Positions 33,491 through 42,188 of a DNA stretch of 64,000 nucleotides are shown one piece after another. This stretch comes from Corynebacterium kalidii. GTDB lineage: Bacteria; Actinomycetota; Actinomycetes; Mycobacteriales; Mycobacteriaceae. The notes beneath the pieces were generated by a model. It saw only the letters and a program-made list of their open reading frames with translations. It was not told the DNA's origin and made no database searches. Every line of letters starts with the position of its first letter. Positions within the stretch are counted from its first letter, which is position 1. A program made the position numbers and the translations under genes. The stretch covers positions 62,001-126,000 of the forward strand of contig NZ_JALIEA010000013.1 in NCBI RefSeq assembly GCF_022869005.1, written 5' to 3'.

Positions 33491-34049
33491 GGTACCCGCC
33501 AGGGTACGTGGATTCCAGGGTGGCCTCGGCCCTCTGGAGGAAGAGTTCACTGAGGTCCACCTTCATCTCCCTGCTCCATTCGAGACGTCCGTCATCGAGA
33601 GAGGTGTCGGTCTGCGCTCCTGGATATTCCGCAGTCGTACGGCTTCTGTCCCGGGAAATACGTAGGAATGATCCGGTGCTGTCGGAGTGGATCTCCACAT
33701 CGCCGAATATGAGGGTGGTGTACTTCCTGCACATCATTCCGCCTGTGCTGCATGGCCTTTCATGCAGCAGCCAGTGCCGCACATCGTTGACAGCCGCAGT
33801 GTAGCCGCCCGGGTAGGACGTCTCCAGTTCGTCCGTGGCCCGACGGAGGAGTCGCTCGCTCAGGGAGATCTTCTCGTCCCGTGTCCAGGCGGACCTGCCC
33901 TGCTCCAACGGTGTGTCCGTATGCGTGTCGGGCGTCGTCCACTGCAGCCGGGAACCGTCCGGCCGGCAGATACGCACGGAGGATCCGCTCCAGTCCGAGT
34001 AGATCTCCACTGTGCCGAAACGCAAGGTCGTGAACTGCGTGATGTCCAT
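33441..34049 (-). CDS. Unknown protein with a tandemly duplicated ~95-residue domain
   Basis: I do not recognise the family. The 202 residues are two copies of one domain: TTLRFGTVEIYSDWSGSSVRI...SLSERLLRRATDELETSYPGGYTAAVNDVRHWLLHE and TTLIFGDVEIHSDSTGSFLRI...DLSELFLQRAEATLESTYPGGYRSAVDHFRDWLLSAT. Each has a beta-rich front and a helical back. Highly charged, no signal peptide, no membrane helix: likely a small cytoplasmic binding or immunity-type domain. The 19-bp repeat lies directly upstream of the ATG, so there is no usual ribosome site; the gene's own 5' region may have been lost. A third, truncated copy of the domain end is at 32361. Confidence 0.65.
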   Translation of the reverse strand: MDITQFTTLRFGTVEIYSDWSGSSVRICRPDGSRLQWTTPDTHTDTPLEQGRSAWTRDEKISLSERLLRRATDELETSYPGGYTAAVNDVRHWLLHERPCSTGGMMCRKYTTLIFGDVEIHSDSTGSFLRISRDRSRTTAEYPGAQTDTSLDDGRLEWSREMKVDLSELFLQRAEATLESTYPGGYRSAVDHFRDWLLSATR

Positions 34050-34050
34050 G

Positions 34051-34069
34051 CGGCGTCACCGGGTAGCGG
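34051..34069 (+). repeat. Islet repeat copy 3 (19 bp)
   Basis: Exact third copy of cggcgtcaccgggtagcgg, between the ATG of the duplicated-domain gene and the stop of the oxidoreductase-methyltransferase gene. Only the 19-bp core is shared, not the 56-bp extension. Confidence 0.85.
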
Positions 34070-34073
34070 CCCG

Positions 34074-35660
34074 TCACCGCCGCCGCAGCAGGACGACGCG
34101 GTCCGGGTGCCCGCCGACCTCGCCGTCGAGGCCGATGACGGCACGGTCCACCGTCTCGTCGCGGACGAGCTCCCAGGTGTCGTCGTCGAATCCGAGTGCG
34201 TCGACGGCCCCGTACTCCTCGGGGGCGGCGTCCGGCATGACGTGCGACAGGAGGAACAGGTACCCGCCGGGGGCGACCAGTTCGCCGGCGTCGAGGAGCA
34301 GCGCGGAGCGCCGGCCCTGCGACGGGCCGTGCAGGTAGCTGGCGGTGACCAGGTCGAACGGGGCGGACCCGTCGGTGGCGGCGGCATCCGCCAGGCCCTG
34401 CACGCCGACGTCGGTGAAGCGCACCCCGTCGACGCCTGCGGCGGCCGCGGCGTCCTGCGCCCGGCGGACGGCCGTGGCCGAGACCTCGACGCCGAGGGTG
34501 TCCCACCCCTGCTGCGCGAGCCAGACGGCGTCCGCGCCCTCACCGCAGCCGATGTCCGCGGCCCGGCCGCGGGCGGTCCCGGCACCTCCGAGTTCCTCGG
34601 TCAGCACCCTCACCAGTGACGGGTTCGGACGCCCCGACCACCTGGGCGGCGCCTGCGCGTAGGTGGTCTCCCAGAAACCGTCGTCGGCGACCTCGGGCCA
34701 GTCGTGGTGGGAGCTCGGCGCGGTGAGCGCGTGCACCGCGTTGTCGGTGTCCTCGGTGACCAGCGTGGTGTTGAGCATGCCCGCGGTCATCGACGCCTGC
34801 CCCATGGCGGTCGGCACGTTGGCGCGCGGGTCGACGACGTTGCCCGCCGCCCACACCCGCGGGTGGCTGGTCTGCCCGACGGCGTCGACCGCCACGAAGG
34901 AGCCGACCCCGGGGACCTCGGTGCGGTCCAGGCCCAGGGGTGCGAGGAACCCGTCGCGCGGGCGCGAGTGCGGGTGCAGTCCGATCGCGTCGACCGGGTG
35001 GACGGCGCCGTCCTCGGTGCGCACGCCGGTGAGCGTCCCGTCCGTGGCGGTGATCCCGGCAACCGGGGAGGTCACGACGGTGACGCCGCGGGCGTCGAAG
35101 CGTTGCCGGGTGGCGTCGTCCAGCTGGCTGAGCACGGTGGCGTCGGTGATGAAGACGGTGAGGTCGTCGGTCCAGTTGCGGACGAGCTGGGCGTAGTGGA
35201 AGTGCATGGGGGACGATGCCAGGACACCGATGCGCCGGTTACGGTGCTCCCAGCCGTGGCAGTAGGGGCACTGGAAAGCGGTGGAGCCCCAGTGATCCGC
35301 GAGGCCCGGGATGTCGGGCAGGGTGTCGTCGATGCCGCTGGCGACGAAGACCGCGCGGGCGTAGGCGACGGCACCGTCGGCGCAGGTGACCTTCAGGCCA
35401 CGGACGATCTCGGTGACCGACTCGACGCTGCCGGTGGTGACGGTGACACCGTAGGTGTCGAGTTCGGCGCGGCCCTTGTCCAGGAGGTCCAGCGGCGGCA
35501 CACCGTCATGGCCGAGGACGCCGTGCATGTGCGGGGCGAACCGGTTACGGGGTGCGGCGGAGTCGATGACGAGGACGTCGCGCCGGGCCCTGCCGAGGAG
35601 TTCCGCCGCGCTGAGTCCGGCCGCGCCGCCGCCGATGACGATGATGTCGTGTGCTCTCAT
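34074..35660 (-). CDS. Fusion of thioredoxin-reductase-like oxidoreductase and SAM methyltransferase
   Basis: A 528-residue two-domain protein. Residues 1-310: FAD Rossmann VIGGGAAGLSAAE, a CPYCHGWE segment where thioredoxin reductases have CxxC, VLASSPMHFHYAQLVRNW and the terminal VWAAGNVVDP FAD motif. Residues 320-528: class I methyltransferase with motif I DIGCGEGADAVWLAQQGW and the acidic end of strand 2 (VEVSATAVRRAQ). I recall database entries for the same fusion in actinobacteria. Joint action on a thiol, metalloid or small metabolite is a guess. Ends 5 nt before the right islet repeat and starts 12 nt after the YibE/F gene end, so the two may be co-transcribed. Confidence 0.85.
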   Translation of the reverse strand: MRAHDIIVIGGGAAGLSAAELLGRARRDVLVIDSAAPRNRFAPHMHGVLGHDGVPPLDLLDKGRAELDTYGVTVTTGSVESVTEIVRGLKVTCADGAVAYARAVFVASGIDDTLPDIPGLADHWGSTAFQCPYCHGWEHRNRRIGVLASSPMHFHYAQLVRNWTDDLTVFITDATVLSQLDDATRQRFDARGVTVVTSPVAGITATDGTLTGVRTEDGAVHPVDAIGLHPHSRPRDGFLAPLGLDRTEVPGVGSFVAVDAVGQTSHPRVWAAGNVVDPRANVPTAMGQASMTAGMLNTTLVTEDTDNAVHALTAPSSHHDWPEVADDGFWETTYAQAPPRWSGRPNPSLVRVLTEELGGAGTARGRAADIGCGEGADAVWLAQQGWDTLGVEVSATAVRRAQDAAAAAGVDGVRFTDVGVQGLADAAATDGSAPFDLVTASYLHGPSQGRRSALLLDAGELVAPGGYLFLLSHVMPDAAPEEYGAVDALGFDDDTWELVRDETVDRAVIGLDGEVGGHPDRVVLLRRR

Positions 35661-35672
35661 GCCCCTACTCTG

Positions 35673-37064
35673 TCAGGCCTGCCGCCCCTGCCGCCACACC
35701 GACGAGGTCGTGACCGCGGCGATGGCGGTGGTCAGGGGAACGGCGGCGACCAGCGCCAGCGAGCCGGTGGCCGAGCGGAGGATCTCGGTGGCCATGATGT
35801 CCGAGGTCAGGATGTGCCCCAGGTCGCGTCCGGACACGCTGAGCAGCACCAGCAGTGGCAGTGCGGCGCCGGCGTAGGACAGCACCAGGGTGTACACGGT
35901 GGAGGCCAGGTGGTCGCGTCCGACGCGCATCGCGGTGCCGAAGAGACGCAGGTTCGACGCGGTGGGGTCGAGTTGGCGCAGCTCGGCGATCGTCGAGGCC
36001 TGGGCCACGGTCACGTCGTTGAGCACGCCGAGGGTACCGATGATGAACCCCGCGAGCAGCAGCCCGCTGATCGACAGCCCCGGCAGGTACAGCATGATCT
36101 GCATGTTGTTCTCGTCGGCGAGGCCGCGTAGCTGGTTGGTGTCGATCGCCAGCCACGCGAGCGCGGTGCCCACCAGCATCGCGGCGAGGGTGCCTCCCAG
36201 GGAGGACGCGGTCTTCCAGTTCATGCCGTGGACCAGGAACAGCGCCAGGTACAGCACCGCGGCGCAGGCGGTGACGGCCAGCAGCACCGGGTCGCCGCCG
36301 CGGGCCAGGGCGGGCAGCAGGAAGATCCCGAAGATGCCGAGTGTGACCCCGAGGCCCAGGATGGAGCGGAACCCGCGCCATGCGCCGACCACCACGACGG
36401 CCACGAGGGTCAGGATCAGCCACACCCACACCGGTGTGGTGCGTTCGTAGTCCTGGAAGCCGTAGGTGCGTCCGCCGTCGTCGGTGGTGCCGGTGGTCAT
36501 CAGGATGTCCTGGCCCACGGGGAGGTCGGGGGAGCCTTCGGAGTCGGGCACCGCGAGCAGGGTGCGGCGTCCTTCCTCCGGCCCGGAGGTGATGTCGACG
36601 ATCACCTGCGGGCAGGGTGCCGCCGCGTCGCCGGCGGCGCTGGGGTGGCCGGTGGGTGGGGCGGTGTCGAAGGAGCGTCCGATGGCCGGCGAGTTGCACG
36701 CGCCGGAGGTCTCCAGGGCGACGGTGCCGTGGGTGACCTCCTGGGCCAGTCCGGAGGTCTGGTGGAAGCTGTCGCCGGTCTCGGGCTCGCCCTGGGGCCA
36801 CTGCAGGACCACGGCGACGGAGGTGGCCACGAAGCCGGCGACCAGGGCGATGAACAGGATCGACCGGGGTAGCGTCCATTCGATCCGCCGGGGGTCGAGG
36901 TTGCGCGGGTGCATCCGTTCGGCCAGCGGACGGTCGTCGGACGTGCCGTGGCCGTGTGCGTGGCTGTGTCCGTGCTGCGCGGCCGCGGCGAGGGGGTCGG
37001 ACGGGGCCGCGGCAGGCGTGTCCTTCTTCTGCCGGGATGGCGCGGGGGCGTGGTGGCGTCCCAA
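35673..37064 (-). CDS. YibE/F-family membrane protein
   Basis: About 463 residues from a TTG at 37064; the exact start is uncertain because the frame is open further and no ATG is well placed. A His-rich N-terminal cytoplasmic tail (QHGHSHAHGHG) is followed by one helix, an extracytoplasmic domain of about 120 residues containing two Cys, and then seven or eight helices. The core LLLAGFIIGTLGVLNDVTVAQASTI is the YibE/F signature. Family role is not established; links to phosphate or metal transport have been suggested. It is divergent from the TetR gene at 37177. Confidence 0.82.
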   Translation of the reverse strand: MGRHHAPAPSRQKKDTPAAAPSDPLAAAAQHGHSHAHGHGTSDDRPLAERMHPRNLDPRRIEWTLPRSILFIALVAGFVATSVAVVLQWPQGEPETGDSFHQTSGLAQEVTHGTVALETSGACNSPAIGRSFDTAPPTGHPSAAGDAAAPCPQVIVDITSGPEEGRRTLLAVPDSEGSPDLPVGQDILMTTGTTDDGGRTYGFQDYERTTPVWVWLILTLVAVVVVGAWRGFRSILGLGVTLGIFGIFLLPALARGGDPVLLAVTACAAVLYLALFLVHGMNWKTASSLGGTLAAMLVGTALAWLAIDTNQLRGLADENNMQIMLYLPGLSISGLLLAGFIIGTLGVLNDVTVAQASTIAELRQLDPTASNLRLFGTAMRVGRDHLASTVYTLVLSYAGAALPLLVLLSVSGRDLGHILTSDIMATEILRSATGSLALVAAVPLTTAIAAVTTSSVWRQGRQA

Positions 37065-37139
37065 AACAGGCTGCTTTCTCTCGGGGTGCTCTCGGGGATG
37101 GTGCAGGGTGACGCACCTGAGGATAGCCGGGACCGGCCC

Positions 37140-37183
37140 TTGACACGCAGGGCTGAACAAGCGTTTAATATTGAACATGCGTT
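37140..37183 (+). promoter_or_regulatory. Promoter and double operator of the TetR-ABC operon
   Basis: A consensus -35 TTGACA (37140-37145), 18-bp spacer and TTTAAT (37164-37169) place transcription start at the ATG 37177. Two copies of TGAAC-N4-GTT occur 18 bp apart, at 37154 and 37172; the second is a perfect inverted repeat TGAAC/GTTCA with the start codon in its centre. Binding by the TetR product would cover the promoter. Confidence 0.75.
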
Positions 37184-37773
37184 CAGACAACAGGTCCGCC
37201 GACATCCTCGAGGCTGCCGTGGCGGAGTTCGCCGACCGCGGGTTCGGGGCGGCCACCGTCCGGGGGATCGCCGGCGCCGCCGGGGTGTCCCCGGGCCTCG
37301 TCCTACACCACTACGGCTCCCGGGACGGGCTGCGGCAGGCGTGCGACGACCACGTCTTCGACACCCTCACCGAGGCGAAGCGGGCCAACGCGGCGGGAGG
37401 GACCGCCGCGCTGCCGGTCATGCTGGCCAGCCCGCGGATGCGGGTCTACGTCCACTACCTCGTGGCGTCGCTGGTCGACCCGTCCGACCACGGGCAGCGG
37501 TTCTTCGACCACTACGTCGACACGATCGAGGGGATCCTCGACGACGGCTTCGCCGGCTACACCTTCCGTGAGGCGCAGGGGGAGGCCGCCGGCGACCGAC
37601 GGGCCAGGGCGTGCACCGTGGCGTTGCTGGGCCTCGCCCCGGCCATGCTGCACCAGCGGATCGGCAGCGTGCTGGGCACACCGGACATGGCCGACACCTT
37701 CGCCCGCCTGGCGCCGCAATTGTTCGACATCTACCGCAACGGGCTCATCGAAGACGACGAGGAGAAGTCATGA
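37177..37773 (+). CDS. TetR-family regulator of the ABC-2 exporter
   Basis: A 198-residue repressor. [34 protein letters not shown]-terminal half is helical with [21 protein letters not shown]. The ATG at 37177 is chosen because it is centred in the operator and matches family length; the TTG at 37171 would add two residues. It overlaps the ATPase gene by 4 bp, giving a three-gene regulator-ATPase-permease operon that is probably autoregulated. Confidence 0.9.
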   Translation: MRSDNRSADILEAAVAEFADRGFGAATVRGIAGAAGVSPGLVLHHYGSRDGLRQACDDHVFDTLTEAKRANAAGGTAALPVMLASPRMRVYVHYLVASLVDPSDHGQRFFDHYVDTIEGILDDGFAGYTFREAQGEAAGDRRARACTVALLGLAPAMLHQRIGSVLGTPDMADTFARLAPQLFDIYRNGLIEDDEEKS

Positions 37774-38675
37774 CACAATCCACCACCCCTGCCGTCGACC
37801 TGCAGGGGGTCACCAAACGCTACGGCCACGTCACCGCGCTCGACGGGCTCACCCTCCAGGTGGAGCACGGGGAGGTCCACGGTTTCCTCGGACCGAACGG
37901 CGCGGGGAAGTCCACGACGATCCGGATCCTGCTGGGGATCCTCCGACACGACGAGGGTCACGCCCGGATCCTCGGCGGCGACCCCTGGAAGGACGCCGTC
38001 GGCCTGCACCGGCGTCTGGCCTACGTCCCCGGCGACGTGGAGCTGTGGCCGAACCTCACCGGTGGTGAGGCGATCGACCTCTTCGCCCGGCTGCGGGGTG
38101 GCGTGGACACCCGTCGACGCGACGAGCTGATCGAGCGTTTCCAGCTCGACCCCCGCAAGAAGGGACGCACCTACTCCAAGGGCAACCGGCAGAAGGTCGC
38201 GTTGATCTCGGCGTTGGCGTCCGACGTGGACCTGCTGCTCCTCGATGAGCCGACGTCGGGCCTCGACCCGCTGATGGAGGCGGTGTTCCAGGAGTGCATC
38301 CGCGAGGCGGTGCGCGACGACGGACGGACCGTGCTGCTGTCCAGCCACATCCTCGCCCAGGTCGAGGCGCTGGCCGACCGCATCTCGATCATCCGGGCCG
38401 GCCGCGACGTGGAGACCGGGACGCTGGACGACCTGCGTCACCTGCAGCGCACCGCGGTCTCCGTGCGGACCAGCCGCCCGTTGGACGGCTTCGCCGACCG
38501 GGCGGGCGTCCACGACCTCACCGTGGACGGCGGCGGACACGTGCACTTCGCGGCGGACACCGTCGCCCTGCCCGGCATCATGGACGAACTGGCGTCCCAC
38601 GGGGTCGAGACACTCACGGCGACGCCGCCGACGCTGGAACAGCTGCTGCTGAGCCACTACGGGGAGGAGTCATGA
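37770..38675 (+). CDS. ABC exporter ATPase (DrrA/polyketide-antibiotic type)
   Basis: A 301-residue ATPase. Walker [10 protein letters not shown], signature [11 protein letters not shown] (a variant of LSGGQ common in tetronasin-type exporters), Walker [13 protein letters not shown], and switch His in SSHIL. The C-terminal 90 residues form the DUF4162-like extension. GAGGAGAAG precedes the ATG. Works with the permease that follows with a 4-bp overlap. Confidence 0.92.
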   Translation: MTQSTTPAVDLQGVTKRYGHVTALDGLTLQVEHGEVHGFLGPNGAGKSTTIRILLGILRHDEGHARILGGDPWKDAVGLHRRLAYVPGDVELWPNLTGGEAIDLFARLRGGVDTRRRDELIERFQLDPRKKGRTYSKGNRQKVALISALASDVDLLLLDEPTSGLDPLMEAVFQECIREAVRDDGRTVLLSSHILAQVEALADRISIIRAGRDVETGTLDDLRHLQRTAVSVRTSRPLDGFADRAGVHDLTVDGGGHVHFAADTVALPGIMDELASHGVETLTATPPTLEQLLLSHYGEES

Positions 38676-40285
38676 CCGGGACATGGACCCTGCTGCGGTT
38701 CATGCTGCGCCGTGACCGGGTCCGCCTGCCCGGGTGGGTGCTCGGCATGGCCGCGCTGACCGCCTACTTCGCCAACGCGCTCGGCACCGTGCTGGACCAG
38801 GAGTCCCTGGAGGGGTTCGCGTCGGTGCTGACGACACCGGTGATGGGCCTGATCGGCGGCCCCGGCTACGGCTTCGACGCGATCACCCTGCCACGCCTGT
38901 TCGTGGGGGAGTACGGCCTGGTCCTGATGGTCGGCGCGGCGATCATGACGTTGACCACCATGTCCCGGCACACCCGGGTGGAGGAGCAGACGGGGCGGGC
39001 CGAACTGCTGCGCGCCAACGTCGTCGGACGGCACGCCCAGCTCGCCGCGGCGTGGGTGCTGTCCGCGACGATGACCGTCCTGCTGACGGTGGCCGTGTGG
39101 GGCGCCCTCCAGTTCTCGTCGATGGCGCCGGAACCGACGTCGTCGAACCTGCTGTTCGCCGCCGGCGTCGGTGCGGTGGGCCTGGTGTTCGCCGGGGTGG
39201 CGGCCGTGACCGTCCAGCTGTCCCCGTTCTCCCGGGCGGGGTCGTCGGTGGCCGGTGCGGTCCTGGCGGTCGCCTTCGTCGTCCGCGGCCTGGGCGACAT
39301 GTCGGCGCTGCAGCACGGGCACCACGGCGGGATCGCCTGGCTGTCCTGGCTCTCCCCGCTGGGGTGGTCGCAGCAGACCGCGCCGTACACCCTGGACCGG
39401 TGGTGGCCGTTGCTGCTCGCCGTCGCCGCCGCACTGGTCCTGACCGGTGCCGGGGTGGCCCTGCAGTCACGTCGCGACCTGGGCGCCGGGCTTGTCGCGG
39501 ACCGGCCCGGGCCGACGGCGGCGGCACCCTGGTTGTCCACGCCGGTGGCGCTGGCCTTCCGGCTGCAGCGGGCGTCCCTGGTGGGGTGGTCGGTCGCCAT
39601 CCTGGTGGCGGGCGTGATCTTCGGGGTGTTCACCGGGCCGATGGCCGACGGTGCGGAGGCGATGCCGGACGAGATCCTGGCGGTCTTCGGCGGGGCCGCG
39701 GGCATCGTCGACGGCTACCTGGGGTTCATGGGCATCTACTTCGCGGTGATGGTCGCCGTGTACGCCCTGCTGTCGGTGCAGGCGCTGAGGGGCCAGGAGC
39801 AGGGGTTCCACACCGAGACGGTCCTGTCCACCGCGGTGTCCAGGCCGTCGTGGCTGCTGTCCTGGACCGGGGTGACCACGCTGGGCGCGGTGTGGCTGCT
39901 GTTCCTCGCCGGGCTCGGGTCGGGTCTCGGCGCCGCGGCCGGTCTCGGCGACGCCGGGCTCGTGGGGCCGACACTGCTGGGGCACGTCGCGCAGACCCCG
40001 GCGGTGTGGGTGCTGCTCGGGGTGGCGGTCCTGCTCTACGGGCTCGTCCCGCGGCTGGTCGGTCTGGCCTGGGTGGCGCTCGGCTGCTCCACCCTGTTCG
40101 TGCTCTTCGGTGAGATGGTCGACCTGCCCGAGGGGGTCCTCGACACCTCCGTGTTCCGGCACGTCGGGCAGTATCCCGGCGAGGCGTTGTCCTGGGGTGC
40201 GGTCGGCGTGCTCACGGTGGTGGCCGTGCTGCTCACGGCCCTGGGGACCGGGGCGTTCCGGCGCCGTGACCTGGTCACCACCTGA
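38672..40285 (+). CDS. ABC exporter permease, 12-helix (polyketide-antibiotic type)
   Basis: A 537-residue membrane protein with about 12 hydrophobic segments in two similar halves (each starting with a short helix after a RRDR or RLQR motif). Layout matches TnrB3-like exporters paired with DrrA-type ATPases. An external loop is His-rich (LQHGHHGG). Likely exports a hydrophobic toxin or antibiotic. An ABC-F protein with an attenuator-like leader follows, so the region as a whole looks like antibiotic defence. Confidence 0.9.
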   Translation: MTGTWTLLRFMLRRDRVRLPGWVLGMAALTAYFANALGTVLDQESLEGFASVLTTPVMGLIGGPGYGFDAITLPRLFVGEYGLVLMVGAAIMTLTTMSRHTRVEEQTGRAELLRANVVGRHAQLAAAWVLSATMTVLLTVAVWGALQFSSMAPEPTSSNLLFAAGVGAVGLVFAGVAAVTVQLSPFSRAGSSVAGAVLAVAFVVRGLGDMSALQHGHHGGIAWLSWLSPLGWSQQTAPYTLDRWWPLLLAVAAALVLTGAGVALQSRRDLGAGLVADRPGPTAAAPWLSTPVALAFRLQRASLVGWSVAILVAGVIFGVFTGPMADGAEAMPDEILAVFGGAAGIVDGYLGFMGIYFAVMVAVYALLSVQALRGQEQGFHTETVLSTAVSRPSWLLSWTGVTTLGAVWLLFLAGLGSGLGAAAGLGDAGLVGPTLLGHVAQTPAVWVLLGVAVLLYGLVPRLVGLAWVALGCSTLFVLFGEMVDLPEGVLDTSVFRHVGQYPGEALSWGAVGVLTVVAVLLTALGTGAFRRRDLVTT

Positions 40286-40295
40286 GGTGGACTGC

Positions 40296-40301
40296 TAGGC
40301 T
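40296..40301 (+). promoter_or_regulatory. Leaderless -10 box for the ABC-F leader
   Basis: TAGGCT ends 7 nt before the leader-peptide ATG at 40309, so the transcript probably starts at that codon. Confidence 0.55.
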
Positions 40302-40308
40302 GGACGGT

Positions 40309-40356
40309 ATGACTGACATGGGATTCTCGATCGCCAGGATCTGGGGCCACCGCTGA
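40309..40356 (+). CDS. Leader peptide upstream of the ABC-F gene
   Basis: A 15-codon open frame MTDMGFSIARIWGHR-stop directly at the predicted transcription start. It is followed at once by two stable hairpins and then the ABC-F gene. This arrangement is typical of translation-coupled attenuation of antibiotic-resistance genes, where a drug-stalled ribosome changes the RNA fold. No coding homology is needed for such leaders; the claim rests on layout. Confidence 0.6.
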   Translation: MTDMGFSIARIWGHR

Positions 40357-40447
40357 CGGCGGTGGGGACTCCCGTTTCCTGACTGACTCCTCCACCGCCG
40401 TGCCGACGATGATTCATCGCCGGGCGGCGGATTTTCTGCTGCCCGGC
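40356..40447 (+). promoter_or_regulatory. Two-hairpin attenuator before the ABC-F gene
   Basis: Hairpin 1: ACGGCGGTGG (40356-40365) pairs perfectly with CCACCGCCGT (40392-40401), beginning in the leader's stop codon. Hairpin 2: 40419-40428 pairs with 40438-40447 (10 bp, one G-T) around an AT-rich loop with TTTT. CTCC at 40447-40450 can mask the ribosome site TGGAG at 40463-40467. A ribosome paused on the leader would stop hairpin 1 forming. Confidence 0.6.
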
Positions 40448-40478
40448 TCCGGACCACGACCCTGGAGTACACGGACAC

Positions 40479-42125
40479 ATGTCCCGTCAGAACAACCCCG
40501 AAGAACACCATGCCCATATCCGCGCTGTCGACCTCGGCGTCACCGTCGCCGGACGCCGGATCCTCACCGGCGTGACCGCCACCGTCCCACCCGGCACCCG
40601 CCTGCTCGTCGTCGGTGAGAACGGCGTCGGCAAGAGTACCCTGCTGCACACCCTCGCCGGACTCCGCGAGCCGGACGCCGGTACCGTGACCCGCACCGGC
40701 ACCGTCACCCTGGTGCAGCAGGACATGGCCGACGACCCCGGGCGCACCGTCGGTGACCTCATCGCCGGCGCCACTGCGGAGGCCGACCGGGCCCTCGCCG
40801 AGCTCGACGCGGCGGCCCTCGCACTCACCGACGGCACCCCCGGTGCCGACCAGGCCTACGCCCGGGCCCTGGACCGCGCCACCGGCCTCGATGCCTGGGA
40901 CGCCGCCCGCCGCGTCGACGTCGCCCTGGCCGGGCTCGACGCCTGCACCGACCGCGGCCGTGAGCTGGCCACCCTGTCCCACGGACAGCGCTACCGGGTG
41001 CGGTTGGCCTGTGCGCTGGGCAGCGACGGCATCCTCCTTCTCGACGAGCCGACCAACCACCTCGACGCCACGGCACTGGGCTTCCTCACCTCGCAGGTGG
41101 TGGCGCACCGCGGCCCGGTGGCGGTGGTCACCCACGACCGTGCCCTGCTACGGGACCTCAGCGCCGACGGCCGGTGCACCTTCCTCGACCTCGACCCGAC
41201 GTCCGACGGGATGCCCCGGACGACCACCGGCACCTACGACGAATGGGTCGCCCGGCGCAGGGCGGAACGGGAACACTGGGAGCAGGAGTACGCCGTACAG
41301 GTCGCCGAACACCGGCGTCTCGAGACCGCCGTCGACGAGGCGCGGGCGAGGCTGACCACCGGCTGGCGTCCGGAGAAGGGCCACTTCAAGCACAAACGCG
41401 CCACCCGGGCGGCCGGCACGGTGCAGACCCTGCACCGCAGGCAGGACGCCCTGGACCGGCACGCGGTGGACGTGCCGGAACCACCGATGCGGCTGCACTG
41501 GCCGGAGCTCGCCGTGGCACCGGGCCGCACCCTGCTGACCTGCGACGGGGTGACGGTGGACGGGCGGCTGGCGGCCCCGGTCTCCGTCGAGCTCTCCGGT
41601 GGCGACCGCCTCGTGGTCACCGGGCCGAACGGGGCCGGGAAGTCCACCCTCGTCGACGTCCTGCGTGGCGCCCTTGCGCCGACGACGGGTAGCTGCCACG
41701 TCCACGACGGGGTGCGGGTCAGCGTCCTGACCCAGCATGACCCGTCGTGGAAGGACGCCGCCGGGCGGGACACCCCCGCGGCCGAGGTGTACGACCGGGC
41801 CGCGGGGCCGGACGGGCCGGCGTTGTCGTCGCTCGGCCTGCTCGACCGGACGGCCCGGTCCACTCCGGTGGGCCGACTGTCGCAGGGGCAGCGACGGCGC
41901 CTGCACCTGGCGCTGTGCCTGGCCACGCGTCCTGACCTGCTCGTCCTCGACGAGCCGACGAACCACCTCTCGGCCACGTTGGTGGACGAGCTGACCGTCG
42001 CGCTGCGGGAGACCGCGGCGGCCGTCGTCGTGGTCACCCACGACCGGCAGATGCTGCGGGACCTCGTGGGCCGGGACGGGGAGACGGGCGGGACGGGCCG
42101 GTGGCCGGTGCTGGCGCTGGGATGA
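40479..42125 (+). CDS. ABC-F ATPase, probable ribosome-protection protein
   Basis: A 548-residue protein with two ABC domains and no membrane part. First domain: Walker [10 protein letters not shown], signature LSHGQRYRV, Walker [13 protein letters not shown]. Second: [30 protein letters not shown]. The linker between them is charged and helical ([31 protein letters not shown]), the part that enters the ribosome in this family. The leader peptide and hairpins argue for an antibiotic-inducible protein (macrolide, lincosamide, streptogramin or pleuromutilin type) rather than a housekeeping EttA. Which drug cannot be told. Ribosome site TGGAG is 11 nt before ATG. Confidence 0.88.
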   Translation: MSRQNNPEEHHAHIRAVDLGVTVAGRRILTGVTATVPPGTRLLVVGENGVGKSTLLHTLAGLREPDAGTVTRTGTVTLVQQDMADDPGRTVGDLIAGATAEADRALAELDAAALALTDGTPGADQAYARALDRATGLDAWDAARRVDVALAGLDACTDRGRELATLSHGQRYRVRLACALGSDGILLLDEPTNHLDATALGFLTSQVVAHRGPVAVVTHDRALLRDLSADGRCTFLDLDPTSDGMPRTTTGTYDEWVARRRAEREHWEQEYAVQVAEHRRLETAVDEARARLTTGWRPEKGHFKHKRATRAAGTVQTLHRRQDALDRHAVDVPEPPMRLHWPELAVAPGRTLLTCDGVTVDGRLAAPVSVELSGGDRLVVTGPNGAGKSTLVDVLRGALAPTTGSCHVHDGVRVSVLTQHDPSWKDAAGRDTPAAEVYDRAAGPDGPALSSLGLLDRTARSTPVGRLSQGQRRRLHLALCLATRPDLLVLDEPTNHLSATLVDELTVALRETAAAVVVVTHDRQMLRDLVGRDGETGGTGRWPVLALG

Positions 42126-42175
42126 CGGCTTCCCCGGCCGTCGCGCATGGTTAGGACACCGGACGGCGGAAGCGC

Positions 42176-42181
42176 TAGCCT
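42176..42181 (+). promoter_or_regulatory. Leaderless -10 box TAGCCT
   Basis: TAGCCT ends 7 nt before the ATG at 42189; no ribosome-binding site intervenes. Confidence 0.5.
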
Positions 42182-42188
42182 GGGATCC

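Larger units (their letters stand above)
32355..34069. mobile_element. Lower-GC islet of two gene cassettes bounded by 19-bp repeats
   Basis: The stretch between aztD and the oxidoreductase gene has clearly lower GC than its flanks and is divided by three direct copies of cggcgtcaccgggtagcgg. Cassette 1 (about 1080 bp) carries an RCC1-like gene, cassette 2 (615 bp) a gene with a duplicated domain. The left copy is the native 3' end of aztD; the right copy touches the native 3' end of the oxidoreductase gene. This looks like an insertion with duplication of the target or recombination site. No transposase or integrase is present. Confidence 0.6.

Noticed and set aside
32355..34069. Integron or prophage attachment sites in a tRNA
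   Set aside because: No tRNA, integrase or attC-like folding is present; repeats coincide with protein-gene ends.
37171..37176. TTG start two codons upstream for the TetR gene
   Set aside because: It falls within the -10 region and before the predicted transcript start.
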